Counted from the stretch's first letter, positions 1-8,583 are shown. The stretch: 64,000 nt of DNA from Acinetobacter defluvii (GCF_001704615.3 NZ_CP029397.2:1736001-1800000); one strand, 5' to 3'. Program-made: numbers and translations. The notes: a model not told the origin generated them from the sequence alone.

Positions 1-70
1 CAATAGGATTTGTCATAAGATCAAATTCAACCAAATCACCAGCTTTAATGCCTTTTAAAAGATTTTCCAT
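1..70 (-). CDS. Phage protein, N-terminus only (runs off left edge)
   Basis: The first 23 codons of a minus-strand gene are visible, beginning MENLLKGIKAGDLVEF. A strong ribosome binding site (GGAGGGG) lies inside the last codons of the upstream head gene, 7 to 9 nt before the ATG. It is therefore the next gene of the late operon. The visible part is too short to assign a function. Confidence 0.6.
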   Translation of the reverse strand, partial: MENLLKGIKAGDLVEFDLMTNPI

Positions 71-71
71 T

Positions 72-1274
72 TTACCCCTCCAACACTTTGACTGTATAAA
101 TCATCTGCCCATCCTTAGTTTCAATCGAAACTACTTCAAATACAAAACCAAGCTCAAATAAAACACCTTGCCCAGCGTTCAACTTTTCAAGATCAATCCC
201 AAGACCTTTGGCATTTTCAACTTGAATCATCACATCTGACTGACCTAACAAAAGTAATGGCGCGTTTAGAGTGATAGTCTTACCAACTTCAAGAGATGCC
301 GCATAAGCAAGTGTTGTTGAGCCTACTATTGTATTCGCTGTATTCACGGATATTGCTTGAATTTTTGCCATGTCCTCTTTTACCCAACGCTTAAGTACAT
401 CATCGGCAAGGCTGATTGATGGCTGAGCTAAATAAGCAGTTAAAGCAACATCATTACTTTGCACATAATCAATCAATGTTTTAATAGCACTTGGTCTAAT
501 AGATGGATCTAGCGGAATAACAGTATTTGCAATTGTGTCAAATAAATCTCGACTTGATGGGCTCATTGGCGCAAAAAGACTATTTAACTTTTTAGATGCA
601 GTCCATTCTGCCTTTATTGCTTGTTTTTGACTGAGCAGAAACTCCTGATCTAAAGCTGAAGCATTAATCTTTTTATCAACCAGACTTTCCAACTCGCCAA
701 ACTGCAATGGATGTGAACTCCAGTCTAAAGCTTCAGCAACTTCAGGCAATTTGTCATCAGGTGTAATTCCATGTTTGAGTGCTTCTGCTTCCGTAAGCGC
801 TATAACAGTGCAGCGACAACGAAATCCTAATGGTGGATAATGTGTCAGCCAAAATGGATCATCGATATGCCTCACAATTCTATTCAAAGCAAGATGACTT
901 GGGCGAACTCGACTGTCTTCGATCGCTGAATACATTAAATAAGGACGACTAGACTTATTTCTTTCCTGCTGTATCCAGCGCCCATGTCCGTATGCATTTT
1001 GAATATTAGTTCGAAATACATTATCTAAATAATATCTCGGCAATACAATTTCGGCATCAGCGACAAGTTTCTGAAAATCTTGAAAAGTACCACCATTTGC
1101 CAAAGTTTTATTTAGCGAGTGAATCACTGACTCAACTTGCTCAAGACTCGACAAAAAGCTCACAGTGGTTGCCATTTGTCGCGTCTTAAGATCCATTGAA
1201 TAAAACTCATCAGGCAATACAATGTTTTTACTATGAGCGTAATGAAGCGCTTCAAGAAATGTAACTGGTCGCAT
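72..1274 (-). CDS. Phage head morphogenesis protein (Mu gpF / SPP1 gp7-like)
   Basis: The 400-residue protein matches the Phage_Mu_F family of minor head proteins, which sit near the portal and help procapsid assembly. The family signature is clear at about residues 115-160: a YSAIEDSRVRPSHL stretch followed by PPLGFRCRC, the conserved Cys-Arg-Cys end of the domain. The rest is mostly helical with no other recognisable domain. Its ATG shares one base with the stop of the portal gene, so the two are translationally coupled. Portal followed by an F-like protein is the standard order in this head module. Confidence 0.88.
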   Translation of the reverse strand: MRPVTFLEALHYAHSKNIVLPDEFYSMDLKTRQMATTVSFLSSLEQVESVIHSLNKTLANGGTFQDFQKLVADAEIVLPRYYLDNVFRTNIQNAYGHGRWIQQERNKSSRPYLMYSAIEDSRVRPSHLALNRIVRHIDDPFWLTHYPPLGFRCRCTVIALTEAEALKHGITPDDKLPEVAEALDWSSHPLQFGELESLVDKKINASALDQEFLLSQKQAIKAEWTASKKLNSLFAPMSPSSRDLFDTIANTVIPLDPSIRPSAIKTLIDYVQSNDVALTAYLAQPSISLADDVLKRWVKEDMAKIQAISVNTANTIVGSTTLAYAASLEVGKTITLNAPLLLLGQSDVMIQVENAKGLGIDLEKLNAGQGVLFELGFVFEVVSIETKDGQMIYTVKVLEG

Positions 1275-2731
1275 TATTCCTCACTCGCTGTTGCATACCC
1301 TAAAATATCAGCAGCATATAAGGCTTGATCCAAGGCAGTTGTGAACTGAGTGCGTGTTGCACTAGGAATCAACTGCGTTAAGTTAAATATCAGGCTTTCT
1401 GGATTATTTGACTCGGCAGCAAGCTGCTTAATCTGTTCATTACTTAAAAGCTGTAAATCACCTTGACCGTCCGTTAATTCTTCAACTTCTTGTTGCTGTG
1501 GGGATGTATTCTGTGAACTCGCTTTAAAACTAAAAACTCGCTTTGGTAGCGCGTTAAATTGGGTATTCGACACCTCAGTCTCTGCAACATCCCCTTCTTG
1601 TAAGCCATATTCACGCTTAAAGTACTGAGGTGTGAGATTTGCTCCAGCATCCTTTAAATGTGCATCACGCTCAGCTTGATCCTTATTAAGAGGCTTAGGT
1701 TTTTCACCTATCATCACCTTATGCTCTTTCCAATTGTTTAATTTGCACAATGCATTAACGACTGCTTGAAGTGTAGGTGTGACTAAGCGAATATCTGATT
1801 TCAATTTATCAAGACGTACATTTTCGTGTACTTGACCTAAAGCATTACTACCACCACGATCATTCCCACTCGTGAGTGTTTGACCTAACACAACTTTTTG
1901 AATTTGACGAAGCAACTGATTATTAAAAGATTCAAAAGCAGCACCTGCAGATCCACTGGTGCCAGAAGTTGAAAGCATCTGTACATCATCTTGACCATCA
2001 ATTGTTAATACACTTTGGGCATGCGCATTCAATAATGCATTATTCATACTCTCTGTGGTTGTACCTTTACTTTTTACTTTTGCGAGTAAAATTGGCGTGC
2101 CAAAACGTTCTAAGAATTTTGCCCAGAACTTGAAACCATTTTGCTTGAAAAAGAACAACCAATATAAAGTGGCCAACAATGCTTTACCGTATGGTTGTTC
2201 ATAACTCGCTTTACGACGCGTTAGAAAAAACTTAAAGGTCTGATCCACTTCTTTTTCGGTCATCATACCATCTTGCCGATAAATCAAACACCCATCATTC
2301 TTTGGTTCAAACCATTGCATTGGCTTCTCACCAATCCACTTTAAGCCAATATAGCCTGCAGGCTTTAACTCATATACAGCTTCTTGAACAGAATAACCAA
2401 AGAACAAAGCATTTAAGCCACAAGATACGATCTCAAAGTACCATTCCTTAATTATTTCATTTAGTAATTCCGCTTCTGGTGTGTCATTTGGCTCCACTCT
2501 AAATGGTGCAGCAAGCAGTGCATCTAAACGCGTTTCCACAGTTTGAGCAATCTCATCATCATCGAGCATAACTTTGAGTTTATGGCGTGCAATTCCTGCC
2601 TTTCTTAAAACCTCATCTATGTCAGGTTGGCGACCAAAACTTACTAAAAACTGCGTTACAGCTTCTTGAGAGTATAAACTTCCACTAGACAAAGCGTTTT
2701 TTGACGCTTTGCCTTTATTAGACTTTGCCAT
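1274..2731 (-). CDS. Phage portal protein (DUF935, Mu gp29-like)
   Basis: The 485-residue protein belongs to the DUF935 portal family, which forms the dodecameric DNA channel at the capsid vertex and docks the terminase. The N-terminal half carries the family's conserved aromatic-rich core (WYFEIVSCGLNALFFGYS near residue 97, then a segment on fixing one residue set at a time that ends near LERFGTPILLAKV). The C-terminal third is acidic and Gln-rich, probably disordered. It lies directly downstream of the large terminase and upstream of the head protein. The first 15 residues are Lys/Ser-rich. Confidence 0.88.
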   Translation of the reverse strand: MAKSNKGKASKNALSSGSLYSQEAVTQFLVSFGRQPDIDEVLRKAGIARHKLKVMLDDDEIAQTVETRLDALLAAPFRVEPNDTPEAELLNEIIKEWYFEIVSCGLNALFFGYSVQEAVYELKPAGYIGLKWIGEKPMQWFEPKNDGCLIYRQDGMMTEKEVDQTFKFFLTRRKASYEQPYGKALLATLYWLFFFKQNGFKFWAKFLERFGTPILLAKVKSKGTTTESMNNALLNAHAQSVLTIDGQDDVQMLSTSGTSGSAGAAFESFNNQLLRQIQKVVLGQTLTSGNDRGGSNALGQVHENVRLDKLKSDIRLVTPTLQAVVNALCKLNNWKEHKVMIGEKPKPLNKDQAERDAHLKDAGANLTPQYFKREYGLQEGDVAETEVSNTQFNALPKRVFSFKASSQNTSPQQQEVEELTDGQGDLQLLSNEQIKQLAAESNNPESLIFNLTQLIPSATRTQFTTALDQALYAADILGYATASEE

Positions 2732-2746
2732 GTATGTACCTATGAA

Positions 2747-4423
2747 TTAAAAAACTCGACTGCCTGCGCCTGCAGGTTTAAGACCTTTACGCCCCTGAAC
2801 ACCACTAAAGCAGATCATTACGCTATCTGCTCGGTTCGGAGATGATGCACCATCAGGCTGTTTATTGATTAAAATCTTGCCTGCACCATTTTTTGTGTAT
2901 GTTGGTTGTGAAAGCTCGATTTTTAAAGCTTCCAGTTCTGCCGCAGGTAAATCTGCGCTTGATAATGAAATAATTGAATCAGGATCAAACTCCATCCCTT
3001 TAAGCGCACGATACGTATTTTGGAACCTCAAGCGAAGTGACCACCAAGCTTGTGCTTTGAGATTCGCAAAGAAATCGACATTCTTTCGCGCTTCAACCAT
3101 TTCCTCATCTGGCTCAAATACAGAAACCGCCCCCCTAAATGGATCAACATCAATCTCAGGAATACCTTTTTCTTGATTTAGCTCATTGATTACACGTGCA
3201 TCACCACGTACACCAGCACCCAGCCCATCAGCATCGTAAAGAAAATGATTTAAATTACGCTCAAGGCTAATATCAATCGCCTTCTGAGTGGTTCCAAATA
3301 TGTCATCACCGACACCAGACCACGTATCTAAATATTGCAGTACAACACCATGGCGATCAGCAAACGAGTTTTTATCCTTACCTTCGTCAGCAACATCAAG
3401 ACCACCTATACGCTCACCTGACGGTCGAATATCAAGTTGAATATGTGCATCCACGGCAGCTTGGACCCAGGCACTCGGAATCAACACACCTTCTACAGAA
3501 GCTGCATAGTTAATATCGACTTCTTGCGCTAAAACCACATCATCTAAAGTTGCGATTTGTTTTTCGTACCACGGGTGAATTAATTTTCCACGCAATTCGA
3601 CTTGCCAATTCTTATCAGGATTAGCTCGCCACGGCATTGTAAAAACAGAGTAACGACCACTAAAACGATCTCGATAGAATCGATCGCCAATACCATTGGG
3701 CGTAGATCCTTTGATGTGTACGTTCGTGTTCTGCGAAATAGCAGCATCTACAGCTTCTTGACGTTCCACAAATGCCCACTCATCTAGAAAGTACATTGTG
3801 GTACGTCCACCACGACCAATGTTATCACCAGCCTCACCTGTGATCGTTGCACCATTGTCCGGGTTAAGGATTCGCATGTAGTTGTCATGAATTTTTTCGA
3901 CAAACTTTTTAGGCTTCATCCAATCTGGCATTTTTGAAAACATGTCACGGAACTTATGAAATAAAGTTTTAGGATCTCCCTTCTTATCCACGAGTTCTTC
4001 TTTACGACTCCCCACACCACCTGCAAAACCCTCAACAAATAACCAGCGATGCAGGAAAAAACCTAAAACAACATAAGACATTCCCTCATCACGGCTTTTT
4101 TCAATTAAGCCATGTGTTTGCGTGTTCTCACGCTCCAACAACCAATCAACTAACTCGACTTGCTTAGGTCGCAGTACAAACGGAATATTTGCAGGTAAAC
4201 CAAATGCCATACCACGTGGATCATATGTCCAGATCCACTGATTAAACCAATGCACAGGATCATTCTTGCATTTGTAAATCTCTGCCTCTTGGCTCAACTC
4301 GCATTGCTCAATTAAAGCCTTGTAGTAATAGCGCCGTGTCATTTCAGCTACAACTTCAGGCAAACGCGTGTTCATCGTCCAATCTTTAATGAGTGGTGCG
4401 ATTTCTTCTAATGCATAAGTCAT
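2747..4423 (-). CDS. Phage terminase large subunit (Mu gp28-like)
   Basis: This 558-residue packaging motor has an ATPase followed by a nuclease domain. A Walker A-like EKSRDEGMSY is at about residue 108, using the arginine-type P-loop common in terminases. The Walker B TMYFLDEWAF is at about residue 209. The RNase H-like nuclease domain starts at GGLDVADEG (about 343), where the first Asp is the metal ligand. A second acidic cluster, YDADGLGAG, is at about 397, and PNRADSVMI near the C-terminus supplies the last Asp. Its start overlaps the stop of the small subunit by 4 bp, so the two subunits are coupled. Confidence 0.92.
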   Translation of the reverse strand: MTYALEEIAPLIKDWTMNTRLPEVVAEMTRRYYYKALIEQCELSQEAEIYKCKNDPVHWFNQWIWTYDPRGMAFGLPANIPFVLRPKQVELVDWLLERENTQTHGLIEKSRDEGMSYVVLGFFLHRWLFVEGFAGGVGSRKEELVDKKGDPKTLFHKFRDMFSKMPDWMKPKKFVEKIHDNYMRILNPDNGATITGEAGDNIGRGGRTTMYFLDEWAFVERQEAVDAAISQNTNVHIKGSTPNGIGDRFYRDRFSGRYSVFTMPWRANPDKNWQVELRGKLIHPWYEKQIATLDDVVLAQEVDINYAASVEGVLIPSAWVQAAVDAHIQLDIRPSGERIGGLDVADEGKDKNSFADRHGVVLQYLDTWSGVGDDIFGTTQKAIDISLERNLNHFLYDADGLGAGVRGDARVINELNQEKGIPEIDVDPFRGAVSVFEPDEEMVEARKNVDFFANLKAQAWWSLRLRFQNTYRALKGMEFDPDSIISLSSADLPAAELEALKIELSQPTYTKNGAGKILINKQPDGASSPNRADSVMICFSGVQGRKGLKPAGAGSRVF

Positions 4424-4920
4424 AACTTACCTGTAATCGCTAAACGTGAAAGCTCTTGTGGTGTCATGTTGGCGAGTTCATCTGGTGTGTATTTTGGTAG
4501 AGATTGTTTTTGTTCAGTCTCGGTTTTTATTGCACCACCATTTGCGCCAGTATGTTCCTGCCGTGTAACTCGCCCATCTGTTTCTTGAAAAGCTTGTTTT
4601 AGTAGATTCTGCTTAAGTCGCTTATTCCTACCAGAGTCGTCATACATCCCTTGAAGTTCTTTCAGTCGGAATGCTTTATTCGCAATCGCAATGTCCTCAA
4701 TGTTTTCTCTAAAGTCTGTTCGAGTGCGCTCAAATAGATCCTTTAATTTTTTACTTAAGTTTCGTCCTGCAAGCTTTGTTGGATCATAATTTTCACATTG
4801 TCTGCGATCAATTTCGATGCCATATCTTTGCATGACAGCATCAGCCACTTGTTGAGGGGTTTCAAAGCAAGCAAGAGACTGAACTATAAACATTTTTACA
4901 GGCTCTTTAAGTGCCGCCAT
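4420..4920 (-). CDS. Terminase small subunit (DUF2280 family)
   Basis: The 166-residue protein opens with MAALKEPVKMFIVQSLACFE, the hallmark start of DUF2280 proteins found in Acinetobacter and other gammaproteobacterial phages directly before the large terminase. The N-terminal 60 residues form a helix-turn-helix that would bind the packaging site. The remainder is a charged helical oligomerisation region with a Gln/Thr-rich tail. The four-base overlap with the large subunit supports the assignment. The DNA site it would recognise is not known. Confidence 0.82.
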   Translation of the reverse strand: MAALKEPVKMFIVQSLACFETPQQVADAVMQRYGIEIDRRQCENYDPTKLAGRNLSKKLKDLFERTRTDFRENIEDIAIANKAFRLKELQGMYDDSGRNKRLKQNLLKQAFQETDGRVTRQEHTGANGGAIKTETEQKQSLPKYTPDELANMTPQELSRLAITGKL

Positions 4921-4958
4921 AAACTCACCTTTGTCATGCTACGTCATGTAAGATAGCC

Positions 4959-4980
4959 AAAAAAAAGAGCCCTAAAGCTC
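4959..4980 (-). terminator. Rho-independent terminator after the metallopeptidase gene
   Basis: On the minus strand GAGC-TTTAGG-GCTC is followed by eight T. The stem begins inside the stop codon of the metallopeptidase gene. It is short (4 bp), so it may only attenuate transcription into the terminase genes. Confidence 0.55.
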
Positions 4981-5617
4981 AAATCATACACGTCCCACAA
5001 CACTTGGAAATATCAACATCAGGAACAAACGGCGCATTCTTTGTGATTTCAACTAAACGCTTGACGCTTTCATTCGCTCCCCAACGTTTAACCACACCGA
5101 AGAACTCTTCAACGTCATGACCTGCCAAATAATGCTTGGGTAAACCTGTCATATCGCTATACAGCATTTCACCCTCTTCATCGCGTTCTACACCGATGTG
5201 ATAAAGCTCATGATCGAGTAACGCGCAAAAATTGCGGTCATTGGTATTTTCACAATAACTCGCATCAATCGTAATTAAATAAGTCGGTACAAACCCGAAC
5301 CAGTCCCGCATCTGTTGTTCTTGTCGAGCTTTTTTCCATCCACCTTGGTTGAACATTATCTTTTCACATTGACCCAATACCATTCTCTTTTTAGCAACGG
5401 CGGCAGATGATGCCCAAGCAAAAGCCAAGAACTCGTCATTGTCGTGAAGTAGTTCCGCAATATGATCATGATCTGGATTATGTAACGTACCACCAATGGT
5501 AAGAAAGTTTGCAACAACCCAATTTTTTAGATCTGGTGCAGGTGCCAAGCGTATCGCTTCTTCTTCCTCTGCTTGGTCAATCAACTCAGTTGGTGGGAAT
5601 GGTCTGGTCTGTTGCAT
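4979..5617 (-). CDS. Putative phage metallopeptidase
   Basis: The 212-residue protein contains a zinc-peptidase motif, DHELYHIGVE, at about residues 134-143 (HExxH class), with a further histidine at AGHDVEEFFG about 30 residues on as a likely third ligand. It resembles the phage metallopeptidase family often encoded next to terminase small subunits. The role is unproven; trimming of a head protein or host processing are both possible. A cysteine-rich tail, CCGTC, ends the protein. Its short AT-rich upstream region and following weak terminator suggest it is the first gene of the late packaging transcript. Confidence 0.75.
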   Translation of the reverse strand: MQQTRPFPPTELIDQAEEEEAIRLAPAPDLKNWVVANFLTIGGTLHNPDHDHIAELLHDNDEFLAFAWASSAAVAKKRMVLGQCEKIMFNQGGWKKARQEQQMRDWFGFVPTYLITIDASYCENTNDRNFCALLDHELYHIGVERDEEGEMLYSDMTGLPKHYLAGHDVEEFFGVVKRWGANESVKRLVEITKNAPFVPDVDISKCCGTCMI

Positions 5618-5978
5618 TTAAATACCTATGAGTAACAACATCTAAAACTTAGAAAATGAAAACAGATGACCTAAAACTAAACAATCCAATATTATTTTTA
5701 ATTATTTATAAACCACTAATTTATAATAAATAATCATTTGACTTTAAGATATTGATTAAAAATCAATTCACTAGGTAAAACCAACTAACCAACTTTGTTT
5801 TATATTACAAAACAAACACTTAGTTGCTATTTTATTTATTGTGAATATACTCAATGCCAATAACTATTAAAAGTAACGAGCACACCTACTTATTCTTTTA
5901 TTGGGGAAATTTGGGGAAAAGAATTTGTAGGTGTGCTTTCATAATTAATACTTTCCGAACTAAGAAATTATTACTTAT
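5618..5978. other. AT-rich intergenic stretch with one long hairpin
   Basis: There is no convincing reading frame. The region is very AT-rich and carries the promoter side of the packaging operon. The only strong structure is the inverted repeat at 5879-5937, described separately. Confidence 0.6.
5879..5937. repeat. 21-nt inverted repeat around a G-rich loop
   Basis: The arms 5879-5899 and 5917-5937 pair at 19 of 21 positions, with only two adjacent T-T mismatches in the middle. The 17-nt loop holds TTGGGG twice. No run of T follows on either strand that would make it a normal terminator. It could be a packaging (cos/pac) element, an RNA processing site or a small RNA. Position upstream of the terminase genes fits the first idea but does not prove it. 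Confidence 0.6.
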
Positions 5979-6221
5979 TTAAATTTGATAATCTAAATTG
6001 GAACGAAAATGCTCTAAATAAGGTTGGATCTTCTGAGTAATCTCTAAATTGTTTAAATTATCTGCAACCCAAAAGATTTTGGGATGATCTAACCAAACTA
6101 TCTCTAATCTATTATATCTTGTAGGTTTACTCGTTAATCTATCTTTTGCTAAAAAATAATTCGCTTTGGGGACTGATAACAATTTACTACCATGCCAACA
6201 ACCGCCTATACAAATATTCAT
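5979..6221 (-). CDS. Small phage protein of unknown function
   Basis: An 80-residue protein begins MNICIGGCWHGSKLL. A good ribosome binding site (AGGGGA) lies 7 nt before the ATG, which supports translation. It has a Trp/His-rich middle (IVWLDHPKIFWVADN) and no recognised domain. It stands alone between two non-coding stretches in the accessory part of the prophage. I do not recognise it. Confidence 0.55.
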   Translation of the reverse strand: MNICIGGCWHGSKLLSVPKANYFLAKDRLTSKPTRYNRLEIVWLDHPKIFWVADNLNNLEITQKIQPYLEHFRSNLDYQI

Positions 6222-6273
6222 TGTATTCCCCTAATTAATATTATTATTCTCAATATATAATAATCTTTTTAAT

Positions 6274-6307
6274 AAAAAAACCCACAACTTTAGGGAAAGA
6301 TTGTGGG
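6274..6307 (-). terminator. Rho-independent terminator after the 6.4-kb nuclease gene
   Basis: On the minus strand CCCACAA (6301-6307) pairs with TTGTGGG (6281-6287), the inner CTTT/AAAG pairs continue the stem, and seven T follow. It sits just downstream of the nuclease-like gene ending at 6414. Confidence 0.8.
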
Positions 6308-6413
6308 CATAAAATTGCATAGGTAACTGGGGTATTACCTATTCCAACCATATTACTATGATTAACATTGAATGTTAATAAAAAAATAAAAAATATTATG
6401 CATAAAAATAGAC

Positions 6414-6854
6414 CTAATTAAAAATATTACCCTTCAAATTCTTAAGCCACTGACTCGAAAAATTAGCCTCAACCTGCAATGGTCCATCTTCCTGAATTTT
6501 GTATCTTGGTACTGACTCTATTCGTACAACGGTATAACCCAAATCAGCTGCAACATCGTAACGATCCAAGCTCCATGCTTTATTTGCGAGTTTCCCTTTT
6601 CTTCCACCTGACCATGGTCCACCTGAAATCTCAACTAAGATCCTGTGCTCAATTAATAGGAAATCAAAACGCCAATGCTTGGTTGATTTAATCTGGAATT
6701 TCTTTTGATATTTAATTTCAAATACATTCAATGCGTGCTCAAACTTCTCCTCAGCTTCTATGTATGCTTCTTTAGCTTTCGGTAATGGGCGAGTTTTCGG
6801 CTTTCGTTTTATTTCTGATTTTTTGGTGAGTTGGGTGTATTGAGATGGATTCAT
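6414..6854 (-). CDS. PD-(D/E)XK nuclease-like phage protein (paralogue A)
   Basis: The 146-residue protein carries a Vsr/DUF559-like nuclease core: a conserved Glu in EEKFEHAL (about 43), WRFDFLLIEHRILVEISGG (about 64-82) with the metal-binding Asp and Glu, then a WSGGR turn and LDRYDVAADLGYTVVRIES. The gene at 9940-10335 has the same layout, so the two are paralogues within one prophage. Here the second acidic position after the catalytic Glu is Ser (VEISGG against VEVEGG), which may alter metal binding. The ATG at 6854 is preferred over an upstream TTG. The ribosome binding site is weak, the flanks are AT-rich, and a strong terminator follows. Confidence 0.65.
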   Translation of the reverse strand: MNPSQYTQLTKKSEIKRKPKTRPLPKAKEAYIEAEEKFEHALNVFEIKYQKKFQIKSTKHWRFDFLLIEHRILVEISGGPWSGGRKGKLANKAWSLDRYDVAADLGYTVVRIESVPRYKIQEDGPLQVEANFSSQWLKNLKGNIFN

Positions 6855-6988
6855 AAATTTTACCAAATAAAAAACTTATAATTCTATAAAAAATAATAGA
6901 CATAAAATTCATACATAAGAAATTTTGAAAAAAGTTAATAGAGTAATTTATTTTTATAATCAATATCAGTTTGTAAATTTTACTCAGT

Positions 6989-7019
6989 GAAAAAGAAGCC
7001 CTCCATTACAGAAGGGCTT
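6989..7019 (-). terminator. Minus-strand terminator
   Basis: AAGCCCT and AGGGCTT form a 7-bp stem with a 10-nt loop, and five T follow on the minus strand. It would block transcription arriving from above 7.0 kb before it reaches the nuclease gene. Confidence 0.6.
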
Positions 7020-7126
7020 TCCCCGATCTTTTTTGCGCTGAGTCAGGGTTGTATGTTTCTCATTAAAATGAATAAACAATCACACTATTATAATTAATTG
7101 TGATTAAAATTAAAAGCAATATACAA

Positions 7127-7151
7127 TAAAAAAACCTCCTAAAAAGGAGGT
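7127..7151 (-). terminator. Minus-strand terminator
   Basis: ACCTCCT-TTTT-AGGAGGT is followed by seven T on the minus strand. It is a compact, strong terminator with no protein gene upstream of it for several hundred bases, so it probably ends a small RNA such as the folded element at 7295-7367. Confidence 0.75.
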
Positions 7152-7294
7152 GGATAACATTCACTTACAGGGTAGGAATGTAAACTCTAAACAATATTTT
7201 AAGACCTTTAAATTTAGGGACAATATAAATATTAAACTTTATATCAAAACTTTTTTATTTAAGATCTTATAAAAGTATATACTTTTACCTTAAA

Positions 7295-7367
7295 TTGATG
7301 CTCCTGAATTAACAGAAGACTACGGTTAACGTCCCGTGACGATGTGCTCGTCTTTCCGAGCTGTCAA
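7295..7367 (-). ncRNA. Folded tRNA-like relic or small RNA
   Basis: On the minus strand this GC-richer island in AT-rich DNA has a closing helix (TTGA with TCAA, then GCTC with GAGC), a D-arm-like hairpin (GCTCG, loop GAAAGA, CGAGC at 7346-7361), a CGTC/GACG hairpin (7330-7341) and a T-arm-like hairpin (CTTCTG/CAGGAG at 7301-7318). Order and size resemble a tRNA. The anticodon loop is wrong (4 nt), the T loop lacks TTC, and there is no CCA end. It is either a decayed phage tRNA or a separate small RNA ended at 7127-7151. Confidence 0.4.
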
Positions 7368-7760
7368 ATTGTACTAACATGCTATTTCTAGCAAAGAAAT
7401 AGTATTATATTTAACTTAATAAAACAATAGAAAATTTAAAAAATATATTAGAAAAATCTCGCTAAATAAGTTTATCTTTGAAATAAAAATCTTATGTAAA
7501 ACTATTCTGTGCATCAACCTTTGTGCGATCAATCATATTTCTTCAATAAGCATCCTGCAGAATCCATTATTTCATATTTACTTTAACTTACTTTTAGTAA
7601 TTTTTAATAATTTTTTTGATTAAAACTCAATTAATTAAATCTTTATCTGGTTACTTTGTATTTTTAATTAAAATTTTTATTATTTCCGCACTAATTGAAA
7701 AACACTTATATAATCATTTGCATAATAAAAAATCAGCGCAAAAACAATAAATAGGTTTAT

Positions 7761-7793
7761 AAAGCTCACACACTTCTTATGTGAGCTTTTTTT
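7761..7793 (+). terminator. Orphan plus-strand terminator
   Basis: AGCTCACA (7763-7770) pairs with TGTGAGCT (7780-7787) and seven T follow. There is no protein gene on the plus strand for several kilobases upstream, so it implies a short untranslated transcript or an antisense RNA ending here. Confidence 0.7.
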
Positions 7794-8009
7794 ATTTCCT
7801 AAAAAATATCAATGGCACCATTATTAAAACTAAAAAACTATTCTATGATAGCCTAGAACTAGCTCATAAAGGGCTTGGAAATGATTATATACCAAGCTAA
7901 AGATTGAGATTCAATAGGTTTAAAAGCAAGAAATCAATCTAATTAAAATGATGCAATGACGCCAATTAAGTTTCATAATTTCAAGTTTAAACTAAATTTT
8001 TTCTAGTTA

Positions 8010-8516
8010 TCATCTTTGTAAATATCGTTTATTACCACTACTGGTGATGCAGTAATGCCCACCACGAGGTCCAACACAATAATCTACAACAGCACATGAG
8101 CAATCACTGTCGTATGAGTTGCTATAGGATGCACTATTATTAGATACTGATGGTATTGAATTAGCATTTCTCTGATGAACAAAATTTTGCTTTTTGATTT
8201 CAGATTTAACGATATAACAGCCTTCACCTTTACATAATGATGTAAAGAAAACCCATTCTGGGTCCAAGCTATTATCAGCGATTCTCGCCCAACCATTATT
8301 AATTTCGTAAATTGAAACTGAGTTCCCTCGTTGTTTTTTACTCAATATTTTTCCATTAGGCTTATCCCTAACATTAAGAATTGCAGTATTAACAAATCGC
8401 TCCTCTATTACTGGCTCTTTTGTATTTTGATTTGTATTAGGTGTATCATCACCACCAAATAAAGCACCCAAACCAACTACCCCTGCAAATCCCCACCCAA
8501 TAGTAGATTTTTTCAT
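8010..8516 (-). CDS. Secreted SH3-domain protein
   Basis: The 168-residue protein has an N-terminal hydrophobic segment (GWGFAGVVGLGALFGG, residues 8-23) that looks like a signal or anchor. A bacterial SH3 domain follows (about 40-100): TAILNVRDKPNGKILSKKQ and NNGWARIAD are the usual ligand-face motifs. The C-terminal 35 residues are Ser/Cys-rich and end GPRGGHYCITSSGNKRYLQR, a short conserved tail seen in other small proteins, with four nearby cysteines that could form disulphides. Target and role are unknown; cell-wall binding or an envelope change in the lysogen is plausible. It is isolated, with non-coding DNA on both sides. Confidence 0.7.
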   Translation of the reverse strand: MKKSTIGWGFAGVVGLGALFGGDDTPNTNQNTKEPVIEERFVNTAILNVRDKPNGKILSKKQRGNSVSIYEINNGWARIADNSLDPEWVFFTSLCKGEGCYIVKSEIKKQNFVHQRNANSIPSVSNNSASYSNSYDSDCSCAVVDYCVGPRGGHYCITSSGNKRYLQR

Positions 8517-8583
8517 ATCTTTAAAATCATTATAAAAATTTTAATATAACAAAATTAAATAATTAAATATAACATTAGTTTTA

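Larger units (their letters stand above)
6855..8009. other. 1.15-kb non-coding accessory stretch
   Basis: No reading frame here has both a ribosome binding site and sensible composition. It contains two minus-strand terminators (6989-7019 and 7127-7151), a folded tRNA-like segment (7295-7367) and a plus-strand terminator with no gene before it (7761-7793). It looks like a region of small RNAs or decayed RNA genes rather than protein genes. Confidence 0.55.

Noticed and set aside
2865..3787. Plus-strand open frames of 61 and 103 codons inside the terminase gene.
   Set aside because: They are mirror frames of a well-conserved gene with all motifs on the minus strand, without ribosome binding sites.
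6772..6963. A 63-codon minus-strand frame rich in Ile and Phe overlapping the nuclease start.
   Set aside because: Its composition simply reflects AT-rich DNA, it lacks a ribosome binding site, and it overlaps the better-supported nuclease gene.
7381..7402. GCTAGAAATAGC on the minus strand matches the tetraloop stem used in engineered Cas9 guide RNAs.
   Set aside because: It is a 12-nt palindromic hairpin only. No repeat-spacer array, cas gene or the rest of a tracrRNA is present, so the match is chance.
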